Shown here piece by piece: positions 7,792-14,656 of a stretch of 19,323 bases of DNA. A model generated the notes under the pieces. That model was not told where the DNA came from and did no database searches. It was given only the letters and a program-made list of their open reading frames with translations. The stretch is from Bacteroidales bacterium (GTDB lineage Bacteria > Bacteroidota > Bacteroidia > Bacteroidales > VadinHA17): NCBI GenBank assembly GCA_003501665.1, contig DNOQ01000517.1, positions 1 through 19,323 of the forward strand, written 5' to 3'. The position numbers were made by a program, and so were the translations under genes. The stretch's first letter is position 1. Every line of letters begins with the position of its first letter.

Positions 7792-7969
7792 TTAAATACC
7801 TACAAAATTAAGTAAATCCAAAGATCTTCTTTCAATATCTTTTTCAGCAAGGACACTGTCGTTGTTTCTTTCGGCCTGGTCCATAATGAACCACATGGCC
7901 TCTATGCCGTGTCCGGGGTTTATCATCCTGCATTTGAAGTAGTGTATAGCTAACCCGGCTTTATTGCTA
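7792..7969 (-). pseudogene. Fragment of an N-acylglucosamine 2-epimerase (AGE) family gene
   Basis: A short minus-strand frame encodes MINPGHGIEAMWFIMD (7926-7879) followed by QAERNND and a helical stretch ending at a stop at 7792. N-P-G-H-x-[IL]-E-x-x-W-F is the highly conserved core of the AGE/renin-binding-protein family of sugar 2-epimerases. Full family members are about 390-420 residues, and here only about 45 homologous residues remain. Upstream the frame runs into the end of the hypothetical gene at 7970-8443, so neither the N-terminal half nor the C-terminal part is present. It is best read as a decayed remnant. Confidence 0.65.
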
Positions 7970-8443
7970 TTAATCCAAAGCCTCAATCTCCTTCACATAA
8001 TCATACTGCAAATCCTCATGGAGGGAGCCAAGCTTTGCCCGTATTTCCGCGACTTGCTTTAAATACAGATTACGGAGAGCTATATTTCTCTGAATGGGAG
8101 GATTGAATTTTTTTAGTTTTGAACAGTAATAAATAAGCAAATCAATCTCTGTTTTCTTATTATGTGAATACCTTATAAATTTCCTGGTGTTAAGCAAAAT
8201 CCCGCGAAGTCCTTTCTTTATAAAGTAATAGCTCTTCCTGTTTACTTTCCCGAACTGCAGATCAATCTCCTGTTTAACACTTTCAATGTACCCTGCCTCA
8301 TCTGTTGCCTCAAACAGCAGGTAAGTAAGTAACTCCTTGTTCTCTTTTTTGAATCTTGCCAACCGGAGACAAAGGTCACGGAGCTCTTTGGGTGACAGGT
8401 TTTGTAATTCCCCGCTGATTTCCTTTATTGTAACAGCCTTCAT
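7970..8443 (-). CDS. Hypothetical all-helical protein
   Basis: This 157-residue protein is rich in Lys, Leu and Glu, with no signal peptide or membrane segment. It reads as a bundle of amphipathic helices (for example SPKELRDLCLRLARFKKENK near residues 17-36). No catalytic motif was seen and I cannot name the family. The start is the ATG at 8443. About 257 bp of AT-rich DNA separates it from the divergent gene at 8701. The gene ends at the edge of the epimerase remnant. Coding potential is supported by length, composition and a sensible start. Confidence 0.7.
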   Translation of the reverse strand: MKAVTIKEISGELQNLSPKELRDLCLRLARFKKENKELLTYLLFEATDEAGYIESVKQEIDLQFGKVNRKSYYFIKKGLRGILLNTRKFIRYSHNKKTEIDLLIYYCSKLKKFNPPIQRNIALRNLYLKQVAEIRAKLGSLHEDLQYDYVKEIEALD

Positions 8444-8700
8444 TTTTTGATCAGCTTAAAATAAAAAGCAATTGCTCTCAAATTAAATTGGTATGTAAAA
8501 GTAGGAAATAAGCATAAAACTATCTGTAATTTACCAGGCGACAATAAATGACTGACAAATATTATATTTCACAGCCTTATGCAGTCAGAGTTTCCGGCTT
8601 TTAGATGTTATGCATGTAACTTCTTAAAGGCTCACTGAATCAAAATTCTGTTTACTTTAGGGGGAAAACCGGCGTGGAATTAGATGAGTAACCGGGATTT

Positions 8701-9402
8701 ATGACATCATTTATGAAGACGTTTGCTGATAAGATAATAGAATTCAACAAGTTGCTCTATTTTGAAGGTTTATTGCCTGAGGGGATCAGGATAATGAATC
8801 CTTTCAGGGATAACTACATTTTTCAGGTCTCATCGTCATTTTACAGGAAATATTATAATGACAACAAACCAAGGCATCTGATCCTTGGGATTAATCCCGG
8901 CAGATTTGGCGCAGGCTTTACCGGAGTTCCGTTTACCGACACAAAAAGGCTTACCGTGGAATGCGGTCTGAACTATTCAGGCCGCCAGACTCATGAGCCA
9001 TCCTCAGTATTTGTCTATGAAGTGATTAAGGAGTACGGTGGTCCGGCGCAATTTTACCGTGATTTCTATATCACTTCCGTTTGTCCGCTCGGTTTTACCC
9101 ATACCGGTCCAAACGGAAAAGAGATAAACTACAATTACTACGACAGTTCTGAATTGATGAGTGCAGTCCTTGATTTCATTGTTGAAAGCATCAGGATTCA
9201 GATTGAATTTGGTATTGCGGCCGATGTCTGTTTTTGTTTTGGCACCGGGAAAAATGAAAAATTCCTTCGTGCATTGAATGAGCGGCATGGCTTTTTCAAT
9301 AAAATAATTGCCCTGGAACATCCCAGGTTTGTGATGCAGTACAAATCCCGTTCGAGACAGGTTTATATCACCAAATATATTAATGCATTGAGTCAGGCTT
9401 AA
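8701..9402 (+). CDS. Uracil-DNA glycosylase superfamily protein (DUF4918, SMUG1-like)
   Basis: This 233-residue cytoplasmic protein has the SMUG1-like active-site loop GINPGRFGAGFTGVPFTD (residues 63-80), with N65 in the position of the SMUG1 catalytic Asn. Near the C-terminus EHPRF (206-210) has H207 matching the conserved HPS-type His loop. ITSVCPLGF (124-132) matches the strand between them. This is the architecture of DUF4918, a Bacteroidota family in the uracil-glycosylase fold. Excision of uracil or another damaged base is likely but unproven, since the His loop reads HPRF rather than HPSP. The ATG at 8701 is used; one at 8713 is possible. No same-strand neighbour lies closer than about 225 bp. 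Confidence 0.8.
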   Translation: MTSFMKTFADKIIEFNKLLYFEGLLPEGIRIMNPFRDNYIFQVSSSFYRKYYNDNKPRHLILGINPGRFGAGFTGVPFTDTKRLTVECGLNYSGRQTHEPSSVFVYEVIKEYGGPAQFYRDFYITSVCPLGFTHTGPNGKEINYNYYDSSELMSAVLDFIVESIRIQIEFGIAADVCFCFGTGKNEKFLRALNERHGFFNKIIALEHPRFVMQYKSRSRQVYITKYINALSQA

Positions 9403-9627
9403 AGGACTGAACTTTGTTTTGCGGTGTAGAAACGAGCCACCCCATTGCTCACAGTCCGTCGATGTCTGTCACTTATAATACATAATGCATTTATTGCATA
9501 TCTTTAATCCTTCGGTAAATAAAGGCAGAATTGTGATATACACTGACCAAATGGAACACTGGCACAATCCGCCAAAAAAAAGTACCTGAATGAACTTGTC
9601 AGCAATGAACTGATATAAAATTGATTT

Positions 9628-11127
9628 ATGAAAGTCACAGAGCTCATAAAACAATCAGAAGGACGCCGGCTTGAGTTTAAGGCAAAGCTGCCTGCTGTTT
9701 CGGATATTGCAAAAACAATAGTGGCTTTTGCCAATGATGCCGGCGGTGAGTTGTTCATAGGAATCAGGGATGAGCCCCGCGAGCTTGTCGGAATAAAGGA
9801 GGATTCTCTCATCAGACTTGAAGAACAGATCAGTAACATCATTCATGAACATTGCTATCCGGTTATCATACCCGATATATCCGTTCACACAATTGAAGGA
9901 GCTTATCTGATAAGGGTGCAGGTATACCGGGGAAGCAATCTCCCATACTTCCTTAAAGAAAAAGGAAAGACAAAAGGGACATACATCAGGGTTGGTTCCA
10001 CAAACCGCCTGGCCGATTCTGAAATTATCGCTGAGCTTGAACGTCAGAAAAGGAATATTTCTTTTGACAGCGAGCCGGTACATGAAATTGTACTTAAAGA
10101 TTTGAATATTGAACCCTTTAAGCTTTTCTATAAAGAAAAGGCAGGCGATGAGTTAAATTCAGGCAGCCTTAAAAAGCTTGACCTTATCAGGGAGTATCAT
10201 GGCAATTGGCTGGCAGTGAATGCCCTGGTTCTCTTCTCCGATAGTCCGGTAAGGGAACAAATCTTTCCTTATGCCAAAATTGAGTGTGCAAGGTTTAAGG
10301 GAACAACATCGCATGAGTTTATTGATAAGAAAACCATAACTGGAAATATTTCGGTTCAGCCTGAAATTGCTTATGAGTTTATTCTCAGGCATATTAACAA
10401 GGGAGCCGCTGTAAAAGGAGTGTATACGGAAAGCAGGTGGGAATATCCGGTTATTGCGATCAGGGAAGTTATAAGAAATGCAGTTGTTCACCGGGATTAT
10501 TCCCTTGTTGGTAAAGATATAAAGGTTGCCGTCTATGACGATATGGTTGAGATCACAAGTCCCGGAAAGCTTATGCCGTCGATAGATTTCAGCCAGATGG
10601 AAGCCAGACAGTCAGATATCAGGAACCGGATTATTGCTCCTGTCTTCAAGAAATTAGGCATTATTGATCAATGGGGTAATGGATTAAAGCTTATCTCGGA
10701 TGAGATGAAAGCTTATCCCGAGATTGAATTCAGATGGCAAGAGACAGGACTTCAGTTCCAGGTTCAGTTTGTTAGAAGAGAGATTCAACAACAACAGGAG
10801 TTACAACAGAACCTCGATGTTCTTTGGCAACAGGTCAGCACTAAGTTGGGACTAAGTTGGCACCAAGTTGGCACTAAGCTGGCACCAAGTTGGCACCAAG
10901 TTGAAAAACTTCTTGATTTTTGCTCAGGGCCAAGATATATGAAAGAAATAATGTCTGAACTTGGATGGAAAGACCGTACAAAGTTCCGTAAAAAATACAT
11001 TAATCCTTTACTCGAGACAGGAATAATTTATATGACAGATCCTGAGGATGTTAAAAATCCTAAACAACAGTATTATATATCGGAAAAAGGGAAACTACTC
11101 CTTATCGGGATACAAACAAATATCTGA
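9628..11127 (+). CDS. AlbA_2 (Schlafen-like) / HATPase transcriptional regulator-type protein
   Basis: This is a 499-residue protein of the 'ATP-binding, AlbA_2 DNA-binding' group. An N-terminal AlbA_2 domain (about 10-135) includes EGRRLEFKAKLP, IVAFANDAGGELFIGI and YIRVGSTNRLAD. A GHKL-like ATPase fragment (about 270-365) includes REVIRNAVVHRDYS and the WGNGL motif. A Gln-rich linker is followed by an 11-residue repeat encoded by an 11-bp DNA repeat (404-425). A C-terminal winged-helix-like domain (about 425-499) has YMKEIMSELGWKDRTKFRKKY. Related proteins are annotated as putative regulators; the target and signal are unknown. It stands alone, 225 bp after the DUF4918 gene and convergent with the VIT gene. 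The start at 9628 fits the AlbA_2 boundary. Confidence 0.85.
   Translation: MKVTELIKQSEGRRLEFKAKLPAVSDIAKTIVAFANDAGGELFIGIRDEPRELVGIKEDSLIRLEEQISNIIHEHCYPVIIPDISVHTIEGAYLIRVQVYRGSNLPYFLKEKGKTKGTYIRVGSTNRLADSEIIAELERQKRNISFDSEPVHEIVLKDLNIEPFKLFYKEKAGDELNSGSLKKLDLIREYHGNWLAVNALVLFSDSPVREQIFPYAKIECARFKGTTSHEFIDKKTITGNISVQPEIAYEFILRHINKGAAVKGVYTESRWEYPVIAIREVIRNAVVHRDYSLVGKDIKVAVYDDMVEITSPGKLMPSIDFSQMEARQSDIRNRIIAPVFKKLGIIDQWGNGLKLISDEMKAYPEIEFRWQETGLQFQVQFVRREIQQQQELQQNLDVLWQQVSTKLGLSWHQVGTKLAPSWHQVEKLLDFCSGPRYMKEIMSELGWKDRTKFRKKYINPLLETGIIYMTDPEDVKNPKQQYYISEKGKLLLIGIQTNI
10838..10903 (+). repeat. 11-bp tandem repeat, six units, inside the regulator gene
   Basis: Six consecutive units of exactly 11 bp with consensus GCACCAAGTTG begin at 10838, 10849, 10860, 10871, 10882 and 10893. 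Each differs from the consensus by at most two bases. Because 11 is not a multiple of 3, three units make 33 bp and encode an 11-residue peptide, so the protein shows STKLGLSWHQV followed by GTKLAPSWHQV. The repeat lies just before the C-terminal helix-turn-helix. Confidence 0.95.
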
Positions 11128-11346
11128 AATAAAATAATAAATCGCTTTTCATCAATGGTAAATAATCTTCGTGAGGCATCGTTTGCGATGCACTGACTGA
11201 TGCGATAAGCTATATAAAGTTAAACACTAACGATAAACAGGTCAGACCTCAGTCCGTCTTTCCGAATTCAGACATGTCTGGCTATTTTAACTTACAACCA
11301 TATAACCAGAGCATTATACATCGGCTTGGGGGCAACCCGTTTATAA

Positions 11347-12054
11347 TCATCCCGGATTAACTCCGAATAAATACCCGACAAATGCAGTTAATCCCATGGC
11401 AACAGTACCCCAGAAGGTAATCCTGATCACTGCTTTTTTTATGTTTGATCCACCGGTTCTGGCAGCGATGATTCCAAGCATAATGAGGAAAATGATAGAA
11501 AAAACATATAGTGAATATTCCATAAATTTCATTGGCATGAACAGAGTGACCAGAAGCGGAAGTACTCCTCCCAGAGCAAATGATCCGCACGATGTAAAAG
11601 CAGCCTGAATTGGTTTGGCCTGAGATATTTCGTTTAAGCCCAGTTCATCTCTTAAATGAGCCCCCAGGGCATCATGTCCGGTAAGTTCTTTTGCAACTGT
11701 CATTGCAGTTTCCTCTTTCAGCCCTCTTTTCCGGTAAATCTCAGCCAATCGTTCCAGTTCAAGCTCGGGAGTCTCTTTCAATTCCTGCTTTTCACGGTCA
11801 ATATCGGCCTTCTCAATATCAGTCTGGGAACTGACTGAAACATACTCACCGGCAGCCATTGATAAAGCACCCGCAACCAGACCGGCGACGGTTGCCAGTA
11901 CAACAGGTTCCCTGAGTTGGCTGGCAGCTGCTATACCGATTGCAAGACTGGCAGTTGATAAAATACCATCATTTGCACCAAGCACTGCTGCCCGAAGCCA
12001 GTTACTGCGTTGTACGAAGTGCGGAGCCAGATAATCATCTTCTTTCTTTACCAT
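11347..12054 (-). CDS. VIT1/CCC1-family metal (iron/manganese) transporter
   Basis: From the ATG at 12054 this is a 235-residue membrane protein. It opens with SNWLRAAVLGANDGILSTASL, the signature first helix of the VIT family, with an Asp in the helix. Further membrane segments lie near residues 50-70, 150-175, 180-200 and 212-230. Between them is a charged cytoplasmic region (about 80-140, EKQELKETPELELERL onward) that in VIT proteins binds metals through Glu residues. Family members move Fe2+ or Mn2+ out of the cytosol. The frame is open to a TTG at 12090, but the ATG fits homologues. It follows the OYE gene on the same strand, separated by about 105 bp that include an 8-bp tandem repeat. 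Confidence 0.88.
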   Translation of the reverse strand: MVKKEDDYLAPHFVQRSNWLRAAVLGANDGILSTASLAIGIAAASQLREPVVLATVAGLVAGALSMAAGEYVSVSSQTDIEKADIDREKQELKETPELELERLAEIYRKRGLKEETAMTVAKELTGHDALGAHLRDELGLNEISQAKPIQAAFTSCGSFALGGVLPLLVTLFMPMKFMEYSLYVFSIIFLIMLGIIAARTGGSNIKKAVIRITFWGTVAMGLTAFVGYLFGVNPG

Positions 12055-12091
12055 TGTTAAAAGTTTTTTAATTACTCCTGAAAGCCTCAAT

Positions 12092-12163
12092 GCCTTAATG
12101 CCGTTAAGCCCTTAAGCCGTTAAGCCGTTACGCCGTTACGCCGTTATACCGTCAAGCCGTTAC
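12092..12163. repeat. 8-bp tandem repeat, nine units, between the OYE and VIT genes
   Basis: Nine consecutive 8-bp units, consensus GCCGTTA[AC] on the plus strand, run without gaps from 12092 to 12163, with one to three changes in the more divergent units (such as GCCTTAAT and ACCGTCAA). The last unit contains the stop codon of the OYE gene (12160-12162), so the array starts within its 3' end. It covers most of the gap to the VIT start at 12054. Confidence 0.92.
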
Positions 12164-13224
12164 GCCTTTTTCGCCCTCAGATACTGCACCGGCCATTCTA
12201 CATCGTCACCCAGGTCCCTGGCCGCATTAAGTGCGAAATACGGATTTCTCAGCAGTTCCTTTGCCAGAAGGACAAGATCGGCCTTTTCCTCCTGGAGTAT
12301 TGTTTCCGCCTGAGGTGCTGTAGTGATAAATCCCACTGCTCCCGTTAGAATTCCTGTTTTCCGGATCGCGTCTGAGAACGGAACCTGGTACACCGGGGCC
12401 ACAGGTATTTTTGCATCGTGAATATTGCCGCCTGAAGAGCAATCTATCAGGTCGACACCCATATCTTTCAAAATGCCAGCCAGTTTTACACTCTCTTCAA
12501 GCGACCATCCTCCTTCGCTCCAGTCGGTTGCAGAGATGCGGACAAAAAGGGGATTGCTTGCCGGCCACTCCTTTCTCACAGCTTCAGTGACCTGGGTCAG
12601 CAAGCGGATCCTGTTCTCAAACGAACCACCATACTCATCGGTTCTGTTATTGCTGAGCGGAGAAAGGAATTCATGCAATAGGTATCCGTGCGCACCATGA
12701 ATTTCAATAACCCTGAAGTCGGCGGCCAGTGCCCGGACTGCGGCTGATGCAAAACCGGAGATAATTCTTTGAATGCCTTCCCTGCTTAGTGGTTCCGGTG
12801 CTCTTTCGCCGGGAAGAAAAGGTATATCGCCCGGGGCAACGGTTTGCCATCCTCCGTTATTTTGATCGAGTTGCCTGCCGCCTTGCCAGGGCACCGCACA
12901 GGAGGCTTTTCTTCCGGCATGGGCAATCTGGATAGCTGCAACGGCACCCTGTGAATGGATAAAGTGAGCAATTCTTCTTAATCCGTCGATATGTTCGTCG
13001 CTCCACAGGCCAAGATCCCCGGGAGTGATCCTTCCTTCGGGCAATACTGCGGTGGCCTCGGCAATCACGAGCCCGACACCGCCGACAGCTCTTGTGCCGA
13101 GATGCACCAGATGCCAGTCATTTGCCTTACCATCTGTTGCCGAATACTGACACATCGGTGAAGTGACTATCCTGTTTCTGAGGGTGATTCCCTTAATCGT
13201 AAGAGGAGAAAACAGCCTGGACAT
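12160..13224 (-). CDS. namA: Old Yellow Enzyme family NAD(P)H:flavin oxidoreductase (YqjM/NamA type)
   Basis: This 354-residue FMN-dependent ene-reductase-type TIM barrel has the YqjM-class marks: SPMCQYSA with C25 and Y27 (flavin-tuning Cys and active-site Tyr), AAIQIAHAGRKAS with Q99, H102 and R105, and EIHGAHGYLLHEFLSP with H176 and H179 as the substrate-anchoring pair. NNRTDEYGGSFENR is the usual downstream signature. The enzyme reduces activated C=C bonds with NADPH; the physiological substrate is unknown, and detoxification or redox stress is common. The length matches the family. The start is the ATG at 13224. It leads a minus-strand pair with the VIT transporter. Confidence 0.93.
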   Translation of the reverse strand: MSRLFSPLTIKGITLRNRIVTSPMCQYSATDGKANDWHLVHLGTRAVGGVGLVIAEATAVLPEGRITPGDLGLWSDEHIDGLRRIAHFIHSQGAVAAIQIAHAGRKASCAVPWQGGRQLDQNNGGWQTVAPGDIPFLPGERAPEPLSREGIQRIISGFASAAVRALAADFRVIEIHGAHGYLLHEFLSPLSNNRTDEYGGSFENRIRLLTQVTEAVRKEWPASNPLFVRISATDWSEGGWSLEESVKLAGILKDMGVDLIDCSSGGNIHDAKIPVAPVYQVPFSDAIRKTGILTGAVGFITTAPQAETILQEEKADLVLLAKELLRNPYFALNAARDLGDDVEWPVQYLRAKKA

Positions 13225-13536
13225 ATTGGAAACTTTTTAAGATTTTAGATAATTCCCAAAGATAGTCAGAATAGATAACCGTATTTGTATTCTGCAGCCA
13301 TAAAAATTACCCCTGCCGCTGGCTTCCTTGAAATTATATTATGCGCCATATTGGCAGATACAATTGTCAGGAACACGCCATAACGGCAGTCGAAAAAATT
13401 GATTCTACCACCTTATACAACTGATTATATGAAATATACGGTTTTAAAATAATTAAAGATTTATAAATGGTATTTTTTTTGAATTTAAAATTTGGCAGAT
13501 AAATATATGTCTAACTAAAAAATGGAGGATTGAACT
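13225..13536. promoter_or_regulatory. AT-rich divergent upstream region of the OYE and hsp20 genes
   Basis: This 312-bp gene-free region must hold promoters for the divergent OYE (minus) and hsp20 (plus) genes. A 10-bp direct repeat TTGGCAGATA occurs at 13351-13360 and 13492-13501. The strongly AT-rich 13430-13520 holds TTTG-containing tracts that could serve as the Bacteroidota minus-33 element, but no convincing minus-7 match could be fixed by eye. A GGAGG at 13524-13528 lies eight bases before the hsp20 ATG. A CIRCE-type inverted repeat was not seen. Confidence 0.5.
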
Positions 13537-13974
13537 ATGTCACTAGCAAGATTTTCAGATCAGTACCCATCATTGTTCGACCGTTTTTTTGAAAACGATT
13601 TATTTGACTGGTCGAACCGTAATTTTTCGGCAACAAATACCACTTTACCATCGGTAAACATTAAGGAAAGCGTCGATGATTTTGAAGTTGAAGTGGCTGC
13701 ACCGGGGTTTGCCAAAGACGATTTTAAAATTGAACTGAACCGCGAATTGCTGACAATTTCATCCGAAAAGGAAATCAATAACGAAATAAAAGAAGGTCAG
13801 CAGTTTACTCAGCGTGAGTTCAGCTACCAGTCGTTCAGCCGTTCCTTCACTCTGCCCAATATTGTGGACAGTGAAAAAATCGGAGCCAGATACGAAAACG
13901 GTATCCTGAGGATAACAATTCCCAAAAAGGAAGAATCCAAACCAAGGCCTGCAAGGAAGATCGCTATTACCTGA
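13537..13974 (+). CDS. hsp20: Small heat-shock protein, Hsp20/alpha-crystallin family (first copy)
   Basis: This 145-residue protein has an alpha-crystallin domain at about residues 38-135. It starts LPSVNIKE, has AAPGFAKDDFKIEL and the FSRSFTLP strand, and ends with NGILRITIPKKEE, the conserved G-x-L...IP motif. Such proteins form oligomers that hold unfolding proteins for later refolding. The short C-terminal tail lacks a clear I-x-I beyond KIAIT (I-A-I), which may serve as the oligomer anchor. The ATG has GGAGG eight bases upstream. The second copy begins 79 bases downstream. Confidence 0.95.
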   Translation: MSLARFSDQYPSLFDRFFENDLFDWSNRNFSATNTTLPSVNIKESVDDFEVEVAAPGFAKDDFKIELNRELLTISSEKEINNEIKEGQQFTQREFSYQSFSRSFTLPNIVDSEKIGARYENGILRITIPKKEESKPRPARKIAIT

Positions 13975-14053
13975 TTGCTGAATCAACCGATTCTTCAAAG
14001 ATGGCTTGTGGATTAGTGAATTGCATTGTTTAACCATTAAAAAGGAGGTAATT

Positions 14054-14500
14054 ATGTCGCTGCTTAAAAAACGTGAAAATTATCCGGCATGGTCGAGCTT
14101 TTTTAATGAAGTTTTCAATCGTGACTGGATGGACTGGTCAACCCACAACTTTTCAGACACAAATACAACGCTCCCTTCAGTGAATATAAAGGAGGGAAAT
14201 GAAAACTTTGAGGTAGAAATGGCTGCACCGGGCCTTGAAAAGAAGGATTTCAAAATCGACCTTAACAATGGCGTCCTGACCATTTCGTCTGAAAAAAAGG
14301 GTGAAAATGAAATCAGGAAAGGACAGAAATTCACTAGAAAGGAGTTCAGCTATCAGTCTTTCAGCCGTCAGTTTTCATTACCTAATATCGTGGATAGTGA
14401 AAAGATCACGGCAAAATATGACAACGGCATTTTAAAGGTGGTTATCCCTATTAAAGAAGAAGCGAGGAAACAGCTTGCAAGAACCATTGAAATCAAGTAA
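14054..14500 (+). CDS. hsp20: Small heat-shock protein, Hsp20/alpha-crystallin family (second copy)
   Basis: This is a 148-residue paralogue of the first Hsp20; by hand count about two thirds of the aligned residues from LPSVNIKE onward are identical. It shares the EFSYQSFSR and LPNIVDSEKI segments and ends TIEIK, with an I-E-I C-terminal anchor. The frame is open from 14006, but the ATG at 14054 has an almost perfect AGGAGGT (14043-14049) upstream and aligns with the start of copy one (MSL). The arrangement indicates tandem duplication and joint transcription, perhaps to form mixed oligomers. Confidence 0.95.
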   Translation: MSLLKKRENYPAWSSFFNEVFNRDWMDWSTHNFSDTNTTLPSVNIKEGNENFEVEMAAPGLEKKDFKIDLNNGVLTISSEKKGENEIRKGQKFTRKEFSYQSFSRQFSLPNIVDSEKITAKYDNGILKVVIPIKEEARKQLARTIEIK

Positions 14501-14530
14501 CTGGCAGCATTCTTTGTCCTGGTAATGAAT

Positions 14531-14611
14531 GGGGCTGTTGAAAAAGGTTTGACCAAATTATTAATCCTACCATTCTTGCTGAATTGGATGATGGACTTAG
14601 GAAACAGCCCC
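14531..14611. repeat. Inverted repeat of 9 bp with long spacer
   Basis: GGGGCTGTT at 14531-14539 is matched by AACAGCCCC at 14603-14611, with 63 bases between. The block follows the second Hsp20 and precedes the convergent GH9. The arms resemble the ends of a small mobile-element remnant or the stem of a bidirectional terminator, but no T-tract or coding sequence was seen. The element type is unassigned. Confidence 0.5.
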
Positions 14612-14656
14612 TTGTACCGTAAAATTATTTAGTAATGAACCTATCTCATACCTTTA

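Noticed and set aside
9520..9615. A plus-strand segment before the AlbA_2 gene reading as AKKKYLNELVSNELI and a stop.
   Set aside because: The upstream frame is closed by a nearby stop and nothing identifies a family; not enough to call a remnant.
10785..11000. A minus-strand ORF with a Cys-rich end over the 11-bp repeat.
   Set aside because: It is the antisense reading of the repeat and the Gln-rich linker in the regulator gene; no independent support.
11176..11191. A 6-bp hairpin (GCATCG-TTTG-CGATGC) after the regulator gene.
   Set aside because: The stem is short and no T-run follows, so it does not qualify as a terminator.
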